Assembly: GCA_945900685.1 (NCBI GenBank) | Contig: CAMDJS010000067.1 | Span: 1-10,582 of the forward strand | Direction of reading: 5' to 3' | Source of the DNA: Bordetella parapertussis | GTDB taxonomy: Bacteria > Pseudomonadota > Gammaproteobacteria > Burkholderiales > Burkholderiaceae_C | DNA length: 10,582 nucleotides | Notes under the pieces: model-generated | What the model was told of the DNA's origin: nothing | Databases searched by the model: none | Seen by the model: only the letters and a program-made list of their open reading frames with translations | Position numbers and translations under genes: made by a program | Part shown: positions 1 through 6,627 of the stretch, piece after piece | Numbering within the stretch: position 1 is the first letter of the stretch | Layout: each line of letters starts with the position of its first letter

Positions 1-108
1 GCTGCCGTTGAGGGTTTCGCAAACTGAGCATGGCATTTCCTCAATAAGTTGTTCATGCCCTGAGTTGTAAAACCGTTGAAGCTTGGATAAGTTAAGCTGC
101 ACTTGCAT
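1..108 (-). CDS. Possible 5' end of an unidentified gene, cut by the window start
   Basis: An open frame on the minus strand starts at an ATG at 106-108 and runs off the window edge after 36 codons. An in-frame stop lies eight codons upstream. The peptide begins MQVQLNLSKLQRFYNSG and later has MPCSVC, so a Cys-x2-Cys pair sits at residues 27 and 30, which could bind metal. I do not recognise the protein. There is no Shine-Dalgarno sequence; the bases before the ATG are a run of eight A. A second possible start at 31, in another frame, has GAGG at good spacing but gives a peptide I also do not recognise. In many Burkholderiales I would expect the pilM operon divergent from mrcA, and this does not look like PilM. 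The frame could be chance. Confidence 0.3.
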   Translation of the reverse strand, partial: MQVQLNLSKLQRFYNSGHEQLIEEMPCSVCETLNGS

Positions 109-162
109 TTTTTTTACAATGTGCTTTCTTTATACAAACTGGCATTGCGCCAGACTTAGCCC
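109..162 (+). promoter_or_regulatory. Putative mrcA promoter region, AT-rich
   Basis: The short gap before mrcA has a run of T and two hexamers resembling a sigma-70 -10 box: TACAAT at 115-120 and TATACA at 131-136. Neither has a convincing -35 at 16-18 bases. The same stretch would have to carry the promoter of the possible divergent gene at 1-108. No clear ribosome-binding site precedes the mrcA ATG. The region is assigned by position and AT richness only. Confidence 0.25.
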
Positions 163-2544
163 ATGTCCCCTTCTCCTCCCGCCAAAGATCGCACCGAAAG
201 CGATCTGAAAACATCACCTGCCAACAATTTATGGCGCGTGTTGGGCACTTTTGTCAGCTGGGCCATGGGTTTGTCTGTTGCCGCCGGATTGACTGTGTTG
301 CTGCTGGTCGGGGTTGCCCTGGTCATGGCTTATCCGCAACTGCCCGATATTTCCGATCTGGCGGATTACCGACCCAAATTGTCCATGCGGGTGTTTTCTG
401 TGGAGGGCAAAGTCATCGGCGAATTTGGTGAGGAACGCCGCAAACTTATTCCTTTCAAAGACATACCCGATGTGGTCAAGCAAGCGGTTTTGTCGATTGA
501 AGACGCGCGTTTTTACCAACACGGCGGGGTGGATTACATCGGTTTGGCACGTGCAAGTTTGGCCAACGTCGGGCGTGCCAAAAGCCAGGGCGCATCCACC
601 ATCACCATGCAAGTCGCGCGTAATGTGTATTTGTCTTCCGAGAAAACCTTTACCCGCAAAATTTACGAATTGCTCTTGACCTACAAGCTTGAGCACTTGC
701 TCAGCAAAGACCAGATTTTTGAAATTTATTTGAACCAGATTTTCCTGGGCCACCGCGCTTATGGTTTCGCGGCTGCCTCTGAAACCTATTTCGGCAAACC
801 CATTCAATCGCTGAGCATTGCCGAGGCCGCCATGCTCGCCGGTTTGCCCAAAGCACCTTCTGCTTACAACCCGATCAACAACCCCAAACGCGCGCGCTCA
901 AGACAGCTCTACATCATCGAGCGCATGGAGGACAACGGCTTCATCACTTCAGAACAAGCCCAGGCGGCTAAAACCGAAGAATTGAAAATCCGTAGCGTCA
1001 CCACGCCGAACACCACGCATGCCGAGTATGTGGCCGAGATGGCGCGCCAGTTGATGTTTGCGCAATACGGGCCGGACATTTACACCCGGGGCTTGAGCGT
1101 CTACACCACCATCAAGGCGGAAGACCAGGAAGTGGCCTACCAAGCGCTTCGCCGTGGCATATTGGATTACGAGTTGCGACAGGTTTACCGCGGACCGGAA
1201 AAATTCATCACACTGCCAGCCGAAGAACGCGAGCTTGACGACGCGATTGATGACGCCTTGATTGAAGCTGGTGACAAAGGCGATTTGCTCAGTGCCGTGG
1301 TGCTGGAAGCCACGCCGAAAAAAGTGCGCGTGGTGCGGCAAAACAGTGAAGTGCTTGACATCACCGGCGATGGATTGAAACCGGTGACATCGGGCTTGTC
1401 CGACAAAGCGCCGCCCAACATCAAGTTACGCCCGGGTGCCGTGGTGCGTATTTCCAAAAACGCCAAAGGCGACTGGGGTTTGACGCAGTTGCCTGAGGTA
1501 GAGGGTGCATTTGTGGCCATCGACCCGGCGGATGGCGCGATTCGCTCTCTGGTGGGTGGTTTTGATTTCAATAAAAACAAATTCAACCACGTGATCCAAG
1601 CTTGGCGCCAGCCCGGTTCGAGTTTCAAACCCTTTATTTATTCTGCCGCTTTGGACAAAGGCTTCACGCCTGCCACCCAAGTCAATGACGCGCCTTTGTT
1701 TTTCGATGCCACCGCCACCGGCAGCCAAGCCTGGGAACCGAAAAACTATGACGGCAAATTTGAAGGCGTCATGAGTTTGAAAACCGCTTTGGCCAAATCG
1801 AAAAACATGGTCTCTATCCGCATATTGCAAGCGGTCGGTCCGCAAAATGCGCAAAACTGGATCAGCCGATTCGGTTTCGATCCGGAAAAACACCCGCCCT
1901 ATCTCACCATGGCTTTGGGTGCCGGTTCGGTCACCCCCATGCAAGTGGCCTTGGGTTATTCCGTGTTTGCCAATGGCGGGTATTTGGTCAAGCCCTACCT
2001 GATCACCAAAGTCACCGATCCTTTAGGCAAAGTCTTGTCTGCCTATACGCCCATCGAATTGGATGAACGTTCACGCGCCATTGAACCGCGCAACGCTTTC
2101 GTCATCAGCCATTTGCTGCAAGAGGTGACCCGCTCGGGCACAGCCATGCGAGCCCAAGCTGTGCTCAGGCGCAATGACATTTACGGCAAAACCGGCACCA
2201 CCAACGACTCCATGGACGCCTGGTTTGCCGGTTACCACCAAACGCTGACGGCAGTGACTTGGATTGGTTACGACACGCCACGCAAATTGGGCGACCGCGA
2301 AACCGGTGGAGGCTTGAGCCTGCCGGTTTGGATCAGTTACATGCAGCACGCATTGAGAAATGCGCCTGTAGGCGGTATGCCTGTGCCCAGCGGCGTGGTG
2401 TTCGAGGGCAACGACTGGTTTTACTCCGAATTTACCCATTCAACGGGCGTCACCAGTCTGGGCATTGAAGGCAAAAGCTCAGAAGGTGAAGGTGCCGCCA
2501 TCGACCCGGAAAAGAAAAAGATACTGGATATGTTCAAAGAATGA
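163..2544 (+). CDS. mrcA: Penicillin-binding protein 1A, bifunctional peptidoglycan glycosyltransferase/transpeptidase
   Basis: This class A penicillin-binding protein (793 aa) polymerises lipid II into glycan strands and crosslinks the peptides on the periplasmic side of the inner membrane. A cytoplasmic N-terminus of about 30 residues is followed by one membrane anchor at about 31-56. The GT51 glycosyltransferase domain (about 75-255) has its catalytic Glu113 in SIEDARFYQHGGVD, then GASTITMQ at 143-150. The PBP1A-type OB/linker domain follows at about 315-440. The transpeptidase domain carries SxxK at Ser486-Lys489 (SSFK), SxN at 546-548 (SKN) and KTGT at 676-679, so all catalytic motifs are present. 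The length is normal for the family. The start at 163 gives a plausible short cytoplasmic tail, but an internal start is possible because no Shine-Dalgarno is visible. cyaY converges on it with a 23-base gap and no clear terminator. The synonym ponA is also used. Confidence 0.96.
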   Translation: MSPSPPAKDRTESDLKTSPANNLWRVLGTFVSWAMGLSVAAGLTVLLLVGVALVMAYPQLPDISDLADYRPKLSMRVFSVEGKVIGEFGEERRKLIPFKDIPDVVKQAVLSIEDARFYQHGGVDYIGLARASLANVGRAKSQGASTITMQVARNVYLSSEKTFTRKIYELLLTYKLEHLLSKDQIFEIYLNQIFLGHRAYGFAAASETYFGKPIQSLSIAEAAMLAGLPKAPSAYNPINNPKRARSRQLYIIERMEDNGFITSEQAQAAKTEELKIRSVTTPNTTHAEYVAEMARQLMFAQYGPDIYTRGLSVYTTIKAEDQEVAYQALRRGILDYELRQVYRGPEKFITLPAEERELDDAIDDALIEAGDKGDLLSAVVLEATPKKVRVVRQNSEVLDITGDGLKPVTSGLSDKAPPNIKLRPGAVVRISKNAKGDWGLTQLPEVEGAFVAIDPADGAIRSLVGGFDFNKNKFNHVIQAWRQPGSSFKPFIYSAALDKGFTPATQVNDAPLFFDATATGSQAWEPKNYDGKFEGVMSLKTALAKSKNMVSIRILQAVGPQNAQNWISRFGFDPEKHPPYLTMALGAGSVTPMQVALGYSVFANGGYLVKPYLITKVTDPLGKVLSAYTPIELDERSRAIEPRNAFVISHLLQEVTRSGTAMRAQAVLRRNDIYGKTGTTNDSMDAWFAGYHQTLTAVTWIGYDTPRKLGDRETGGGLSLPVWISYMQHALRNAPVGGMPVPSGVVFEGNDWFYSEFTHSTGVTSLGIEGKSSEGEGAAIDPEKKKILDMFKE

Positions 2545-2567
2545 AGCGGTGATTTGCGCCCTGGCCT

Positions 2568-2897
2568 TCACTCTTTGAAAATCAACGGCGCGCCAAACTG
2601 CCGCTGTGCGTCCGAGGTGAATTGTTGCCAAAACTCGCCCTGACCTTTGGTGTCTTGCCAAGCATTGCCGTCAAAGCGAAAGTGGTAACCACCGCTTTGG
2701 GCGGCCAACCAAACTTCATGCAAAGGCTTTTGCAAATTCACAATCAGTTGGCTGCGGTTGGGAAAAGTAATCGTCACCATACCCCCGACACGTTGGTTGT
2801 CAATGTCGATGTCTGATTGCTCGTTGAGCCGATCGCATGCAGTTTCCAATTGTTGCAACAGGCTTTCCGCCTGGTCCATGAATTCGCTGTCTGTCAT
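2568..2897 (-). CDS. cyaY: Frataxin-like iron-binding protein CyaY
   Basis: CyaY (109 aa here) is the small cytosolic bacterial frataxin, which binds iron and modulates the cysteine desulfurase IscS in iron-sulfur cluster assembly. I see the acidic N-terminal helix beginning [11 protein letters not shown], close to the E. coli CyaY start, then the beta-sheet core with [10 protein letters not shown] and the family signature [16 protein letters not shown]. The C-terminus is FGAPLIFKE. The open frame extends 17 codons further upstream to 2948, but the MTDSEF start matches the family, so I place the start at 2897. No strong Shine-Dalgarno precedes it. The gene is divergent from lptM and convergent with mrcA, the usual arrangement in Betaproteobacteria. 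Confidence 0.93.
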   Translation of the reverse strand: MTDSEFMDQAESLLQQLETACDRLNEQSDIDIDNQRVGGMVTITFPNRSQLIVNLQKPLHEVWLAAQSGGYHFRFDGNAWQDTKGQGEFWQQFTSDAQRQFGAPLIFKE

Positions 2898-2970
2898 CTG
2901 TCTGTGATTTAAAAAGGGCTTGCTATTTGACAGCAGCCGTTGGCACAAGAGGGGCTATTACAATTTCCCC

Positions 2971-3123
2971 ATGAAAACTCCCATTCTAGGCAGCCTGCTG
3001 GCCCTGGTGGCCGCCATGGTCATCGGTTGCGGCATGAAAGGCGAGCTGGTGCTTCCCGCTGACCCCGAGTCCAAGGACAGAGCCCCATTTCCCAATGTAT
3101 TGCTCCCCTCTTCCAAACCCTGA
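2971..3123 (+). CDS. lptM: Small LptM-like lipoprotein
   Basis: This 50-residue protein has a lipoprotein signal: Lys2, a hydrophobic segment, and a lipobox ending VIGC with the lipidated cysteine at residue 20. Right after it comes GMKGELVLP, the hallmark of the LptM (YifL) family, found next to cyaY and lysA. In E. coli, LptM associates with the outer-membrane LPS translocon LptD/LptE and helps LptD disulfide maturation; the same role is inferred here. The open frame reaches up to 2920, but the ATG at 2971 gives a proper signal peptide. A TACAAT hexamer at 2959-2964 would place transcription start almost on the ATG, so a leaderless message is possible. lysA follows after 19 bases, probably in the same transcript. 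Confidence 0.88.
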   Translation: MKTPILGSLLALVAAMVIGCGMKGELVLPADPESKDRAPFPNVLLPSSKP

Positions 3124-3142
3124 GATGGGTTGATCCACTTTT

Positions 3143-4417
3143 ATGACTTCTTCCTCCTTGCCAGGCTCTCCGTTTCTGGCTTACCGCGACCAACACTTGT
3201 TCATTGAAGAGATGAACTTGCAGGCTTTGGCCAAAACCCATGGCACGCCCTTGTTTGTGTATTCCAAGGCGTCCATGCTGCATGCACTGGCGGCCTACCA
3301 ACGCGGCTTTGCCGGGCGCAAAGCCAAAGTGCATTACGCCATGAAAGCCAATTCCAGTCTGGGCGTGTTGCAAGTGTTTGCCCAAGCTGGGTGTGGCTTT
3401 GACATTGTGTCTGCGGGTGAACTCGCGCGCGTGCTGGCCGCCGGTGGGCGCGCGTCCGATGTGATTTTTTCCGGCGTGGGCAAAACCCGGGCTGAAATGC
3501 AGACTGCCTTGCAAGCAGGCATCTTTTGTTTCAACGTGGAAAGTGAACCCGAATTGGATGTGCTGAGCGAAGTGGCTGTCGCTATGGGCAAGACAGCGCC
3601 GGTGAGTATTCGCGTGAACCCCAATGTGGATCCGAAAACGCACCCCTATATTTCCACGGGTCTGAAGGGCAACAAGTTCGGCATTGCCCACGAACGCACC
3701 TTGCAGGCTTACCAACATGCGGCTGCGCTGCCCGGTTTGAAAGTGGTGGGCATTGACTGCCACATCGGCTCGCAAATCACCACCACCGATCCTTATCTTG
3801 ATGCGCTGGACAAGGTGTTGGATCTGGTCGAGCAAATTGAAGCGGCGGGCATACCGATTCACCATTTGGATTTCGGTGGCGGTTTAGGCATCAACTACAA
3901 CGGCGACACCCCGCCTGCGGCAGATACATTGTGGAAAAAGTTATTGGCGCGTTTGGATGAACGCGGCTTCGGCGACCGTCAATTGATGATCGAACCGGGG
4001 CGTTCGCTGGTGGGCAACGCGGGTGTGTGTCTGAGCGAAGTGCAATTCATCAAACCCGGTGAGCAAAAAAACTTTTGCATCATTGACGCGGCCATGAACG
4101 ATTTGCCGCGCCCGGCCATGTACGAAGCGTTTCACCACATCGTGCCCTTGACGCTGACTGACGCAGCCAGTCAGGTGTATGACGTTGTCGGCCCGGTCTG
4201 CGAAAGCGGTGACTGGATCGGGCGCGACAGAGCACTCAATGTGCAAGCTGGTGACACACTGGCCGTGCTGTCAGCAGGTGCGTATTGCATGAGCATGGCC
4301 AGCAACTACAACACGCGCGGCCGCGCGGTCGAGGTGCTGGTTGACGGTGACAAAGCGCATGTGATTCGCCAGCGTGAGACGGCGGCCGATCAGATGCGCG
4401 GCGAGCAGCTGGTCTAA
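3143..4417 (+). CDS. lysA: Diaminopimelate decarboxylase
   Basis: LysA is the PLP enzyme that decarboxylates meso-diaminopimelate to L-lysine, the last step of lysine biosynthesis, in the cytoplasm. The protein (424 aa, normal length) is a group IV fold-type III decarboxylase. The N-terminal alpha/beta barrel has the PLP-binding Lys68 in YAMKAN, HIGSQ at 207-211, and the phosphate-binding glycines FGGGLG at 244-249. EPGR is at 284-287. The C-terminal beta domain holds CESGD at 353-357 and GAYCMSMASNYN at 379-390, where Cys353 and Tyr381 belong to the active site. It lies 19 bases after lptM. Its TAA stop (4415-4417) interlocks with the TAG stop of the convergent HNH gene, so neither gene has a terminator between them. 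Confidence 0.97.
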   Translation: MTSSSLPGSPFLAYRDQHLFIEEMNLQALAKTHGTPLFVYSKASMLHALAAYQRGFAGRKAKVHYAMKANSSLGVLQVFAQAGCGFDIVSAGELARVLAAGGRASDVIFSGVGKTRAEMQTALQAGIFCFNVESEPELDVLSEVAVAMGKTAPVSIRVNPNVDPKTHPYISTGLKGNKFGIAHERTLQAYQHAAALPGLKVVGIDCHIGSQITTTDPYLDALDKVLDLVEQIEAAGIPIHHLDFGGGLGINYNGDTPPAADTLWKKLLARLDERGFGDRQLMIEPGRSLVGNAGVCLSEVQFIKPGEQKNFCIIDAAMNDLPRPAMYEAFHHIVPLTLTDAASQVYDVVGPVCESGDWIGRDRALNVQAGDTLAVLSAGAYCMSMASNYNTRGRAVEVLVDGDKAHVIRQRETAADQMRGEQLV

Positions 4418-5019
4418 GCCGGGAATTTTTTCTGTAACCAGCGTAGTACTGCCAGCTGATCTTGGGACGTGGCGCGTCGTACTTGAATTAGCAGTTTTTG
4501 TAAATCAGGCCGAGTCAGTGTGGCATTGGAAGCGCCTTCATTGCACACCGAGCAAATGGCGCGCAAGTTAGCCGGTTCATCGCTTCCACCCATGCTTTTA
4601 TCGATGATGTGCCCCAAATGCAAACGTGTCTTTCTCGTTGCGTCATAGGGATGTACTTCGCCTGCGACTGCACCACACATTTGACAAGTGAAGCCATTTC
4701 TATCAAGCACAAAGGCTCGCGTCTCTTTTGAAATTTGTCTAGCGAATGCCGGTAAAGGTTTGGCTATCTCAAGTAAGTATTGACCAGGCTTGAGTTCGCT
4801 TCTATCGTTGTGAGTGAGAATTTGATAGCCCTCTTCATTACGCAATTCTCTGACCCGGCGAGCCCACTCCGATTGGTTATTAGCTACTTGACGAAGTTCA
4901 TCACTGTCCATGACCTTCCCTAAATTGGAGAGGAAGTGAGCACGCAATCGAGCTTTAGCGCTTCTTGGGACAAGTGGCTTTTTGTCAGGCGATTTTGAGT
5001 TTGGGTTTGGCTGCTTCAT
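4414..5019 (-). CDS. HNH endonuclease, probable type II restriction enzyme
   Basis: A 201-residue protein encoded directly downstream of a cytosine methyltransferase. The N-terminal part (about 20-85) looks like a winged-helix domain, with DSDELRQVANNQSEWARRVR followed by ELRNEEGYQIL. The C-terminal part (about 100-165) is a zinc-supported HNH nuclease: Cys112-x2-Cys115 and Cys156-x2-Cys159 as the likely zinc ligands, LHLGHIID with His134 and His137, Asn151 in the ANL segment, and CNEGASN at 159-165. The HNH motif is complete. Its start overlaps the methyltransferase end by 35 bases, suggesting translational coupling. Pairing with a C5 methyltransferase makes a restriction enzyme the likeliest role, but the target site cannot be read from the sequence. 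Base composition is lower in G+C than lysA (hand count 110/240 at 4681-4920 against 136/240 in four sampled lysA lines), consistent with acquisition. Confidence 0.85.
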   Translation of the reverse strand: MKQPNPNSKSPDKKPLVPRSAKARLRAHFLSNLGKVMDSDELRQVANNQSEWARRVRELRNEEGYQILTHNDRSELKPGQYLLEIAKPLPAFARQISKETRAFVLDRNGFTCQMCGAVAGEVHPYDATRKTRLHLGHIIDKSMGGSDEPANLRAICSVCNEGASNATLTRPDLQKLLIQVRRATSQDQLAVLRWLQKKFPA

Positions 5020-5944
5020 TAAGAGCCATTTTGATATGACTACCTACTGAAAAAGCCACTGGCGGTGGAAATGCATTACCAATTTGCCGATAAGCGGAGG
5101 TTTTTTTTCCACTGAACTGCCACTCATCTGGAAAACCCTGAATGCGCGCCGCCATGCGAACTGTCAATCTGGGCATGCCTGTGAAAGCAGTTGAGGGAAC
5201 CTCATCTGCAATGCCTTTACCATCAACACCTAATGTGGCCCATGCTTTTTTTGCACGCGTCGGACCAAGATCAGGACCGCCGTGTTTTTTGCTTCCACCC
5301 ACAAGCGTTGGCGCAATATCGCAAGCCAGGTCACGCCACTTTGATGCGCCTGCCCAGCCATTGGCAGCCATTAAATCAAACAAAGCATTGCCGACTGTCG
5401 GTGCAGGCTCGCTTGATGGAACCGGCCAATTGAAAAACCGGGAGGCTGAACTTTTAAGCGCCACGATGATGACTCTTGGGCGAAGCTGAGGAACGCCGAA
5501 ATCACTGGCATTGAGCAAACGCCATTCAGCGATGTAACCCATTTTTTTCAAATCGCTGATCAGCTTGGCTCTGTATTCATCAAATACCGCATCCAACAAT
5601 CCCCTGACGTTTTCCAACATGACAGCCTGTGGTTTGCACTCTGCCACCAGCCGCAAGGCTTCCGGGAACAAATCTCTTTCATCTTCATTACCCAATTGCT
5701 TGCCGGCTTTTGAAAATGGGGGGCAGGGAACACCGCCAGCAAGAAGTTCAAGGCCGCGCCATTTGTCTGCATTGAAATAATGCAAATCACCCTCCACCAC
5801 AGTCCATGAAGGCCGATTCAATCTGAGAGTTTGACAGGCAGCTTTGTCAATCTCCACCAGGCAATCATGATCGAAACCTGCTCTCTCAAGCCCCAATGCT
5901 TGGCCGCCTGCGCCTGCACAAATTTCGATTGAATGAAATGACAT
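4985..5944 (-). CDS. DNA (cytosine-5-)-methyltransferase, probable modification enzyme
   Basis: A compact C5-cytosine methyltransferase (319 aa) that transfers a methyl group from SAM to C5 of cytosine in a specific DNA site. Motif I is CAGAGG at 9-14, motif IV is PCPPFS at 73-78 with catalytic Cys74, motif VI is ENV at 111-113, motif VIII is QLRPR at 153-157, motif IX is RMAARIQGFP at 263-272, and motif X is RQIGNAFPPPVA at 286-297. The segment of about 165-260, including GGSKKHGGPDLGPTRAKKAW, is the target-recognition domain; I cannot assign its site. There is no N-terminal helix-turn-helix extension, so self-repression of the M.EcoRII or M.SsoII type is unlikely. A LexA-like operator lies 20 bases upstream. 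GGGTG, 7 bases before the ATG, may be the ribosome-binding site. Codons 279-282 contain an A8 run. Confidence 0.93.
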   Translation of the reverse strand: MSFHSIEICAGAGGQALGLERAGFDHDCLVEIDKAACQTLRLNRPSWTVVEGDLHYFNADKWRGLELLAGGVPCPPFSKAGKQLGNEDERDLFPEALRLVAECKPQAVMLENVRGLLDAVFDEYRAKLISDLKKMGYIAEWRLLNASDFGVPQLRPRVIIVALKSSASRFFNWPVPSSEPAPTVGNALFDLMAANGWAGASKWRDLACDIAPTLVGGSKKHGGPDLGPTRAKKAWATLGVDGKGIADEVPSTAFTGMPRLTVRMAARIQGFPDEWQFSGKKTSAYRQIGNAFPPPVAFSVGSHIKMALNEAAKPKLKIA

Positions 5945-5964
5945 GTTTCAACACCCATCAATTT

Positions 5965-5984
5965 AACTGTAATAATATACAGTA
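5965..5984 (-). promoter_or_regulatory. LexA-like SOS box upstream of the methyltransferase gene
   Basis: The plus strand reads AACTGTAATAATATACAGTA. It contains ACTGTA and TACAGT as perfect inverted arms around a six-base A/T spacer, which is the CTGT-N8-ACAG LexA pattern of gamma- and betaproteobacteria with an all-A/T centre. It matches the E. coli consensus TACTGTATATATATACAGTA at 16 of 20 positions. It lies wholly within the 41 bases between the msrQ stop and the methyltransferase ATG, 20 bases before that ATG. Possible -10 hexamers TATATT and TATTAT (minus strand) fall inside the box, so LexA binding would block a promoter there; the matching -35 is weak. Binding is inferred, not shown. 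Confidence 0.72.
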
Positions 5985-5985
5985 C

Positions 5986-6615
5986 TCACTGCTTAGTTTG
6001 GGTCTTTGCATTTATTTTGTTTTGCCAACGCCAAAGACGATAAGTCAACAAGCTACCCAACACAAAAGCATAAATCCAGACCTCGTCAAAATTGTTTTTA
6101 CCTGCTCGCATCCAGTAAAAATGCAGCAGCGCAAAAACCGGTAAGGCATACACCAGTCGATGCAGGTATTGCCAACGCTTGCCTCCTAACCAACGCACGG
6201 CCGCATGACTTGATGTCAATGCCAGTGGCAGCATGAAAACAAAACCCAGCATGCCTAGCCAAATGAATGGCCGTTTAACCAAGTCTTTGGCAATTTCATT
6301 GATCTCAAAGTTTTGGTCAAACCAGGCATAGCAAAGCAAATGCAAGCAGGCATAGAAAAATGTGGTCAGGCCGATGCTGCGGCGAAACCGAATCAACTCG
6401 GGCGTGCGGGTGATGTGGCGCAACGGCGTAACGGCCAGTACCAGACACAAGAAACGCAAGGTCCAGTCGCCGGATGAACGACTCAGCGCTTCGGCGGGAT
6501 TGGCGCCTAATGCGTCATTGAATAAAGCCCACAGCATCCAAGCAAAAGGCAACGCCAACATGCAATGCAAACACAATTTAGCCTGTGGCCGCAATAACAA
6601 ATGGCGCCAATGCAT
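5986..6615 (-). CDS. msrQ: MsrQ, heme-binding membrane subunit of the MsrPQ methionine sulfoxide reductase system
   Basis: MsrQ (YedZ) is an inner-membrane b-type heme protein of the ferric-reductase-like family that passes electrons to periplasmic MsrP. The protein (209 aa) has about six hydrophobic segments and the conserved histidines expected to hold heme: one in ACLHLLCYAW, one in YLHRLVYALP and one in LLHFYW. RFRRSIGL is the usual family signature before the first of these. I chose the ATG at 6615, 12 bases after the msrP stop. A TTG at 6621 in the same frame would add two residues. Position and spacing indicate an operon with msrP. The methyltransferase gene follows in the same direction after 41 bases, so read-through into it is possible. 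Confidence 0.93.
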   Translation of the reverse strand: MHWRHLLLRPQAKLCLHCMLALPFAWMLWALFNDALGANPAEALSRSSGDWTLRFLCLVLAVTPLRHITRTPELIRFRRSIGLTTFFYACLHLLCYAWFDQNFEINEIAKDLVKRPFIWLGMLGFVFMLPLALTSSHAAVRWLGGKRWQYLHRLVYALPVFALLHFYWMRAGKNNFDEVWIYAFVLGSLLTYRLWRWQNKINAKTQTKQ

Positions 6616-6627
6616 TGACAATCTGAC

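Noticed and set aside
2545..2567. Terminator between the convergent mrcA and cyaY genes
   Set aside because: Only a 5-base TGAAG/CTTCA pairing is present, with a long loop and no T run.
3020..3865. A long minus-strand open frame (281 codons) across lysA
   Set aside because: It lies wholly opposite lptM and lysA, which have full family motifs. The translation is rich in His, Arg and Gln with no recognisable domain, as expected for an antisense shadow.
4414..5944. A prophage or integrative element carrying the methyltransferase/HNH pair
   Set aside because: No integrase, phage gene, tRNA target or flanking direct repeat is present; the pair sits alone between housekeeping genes.
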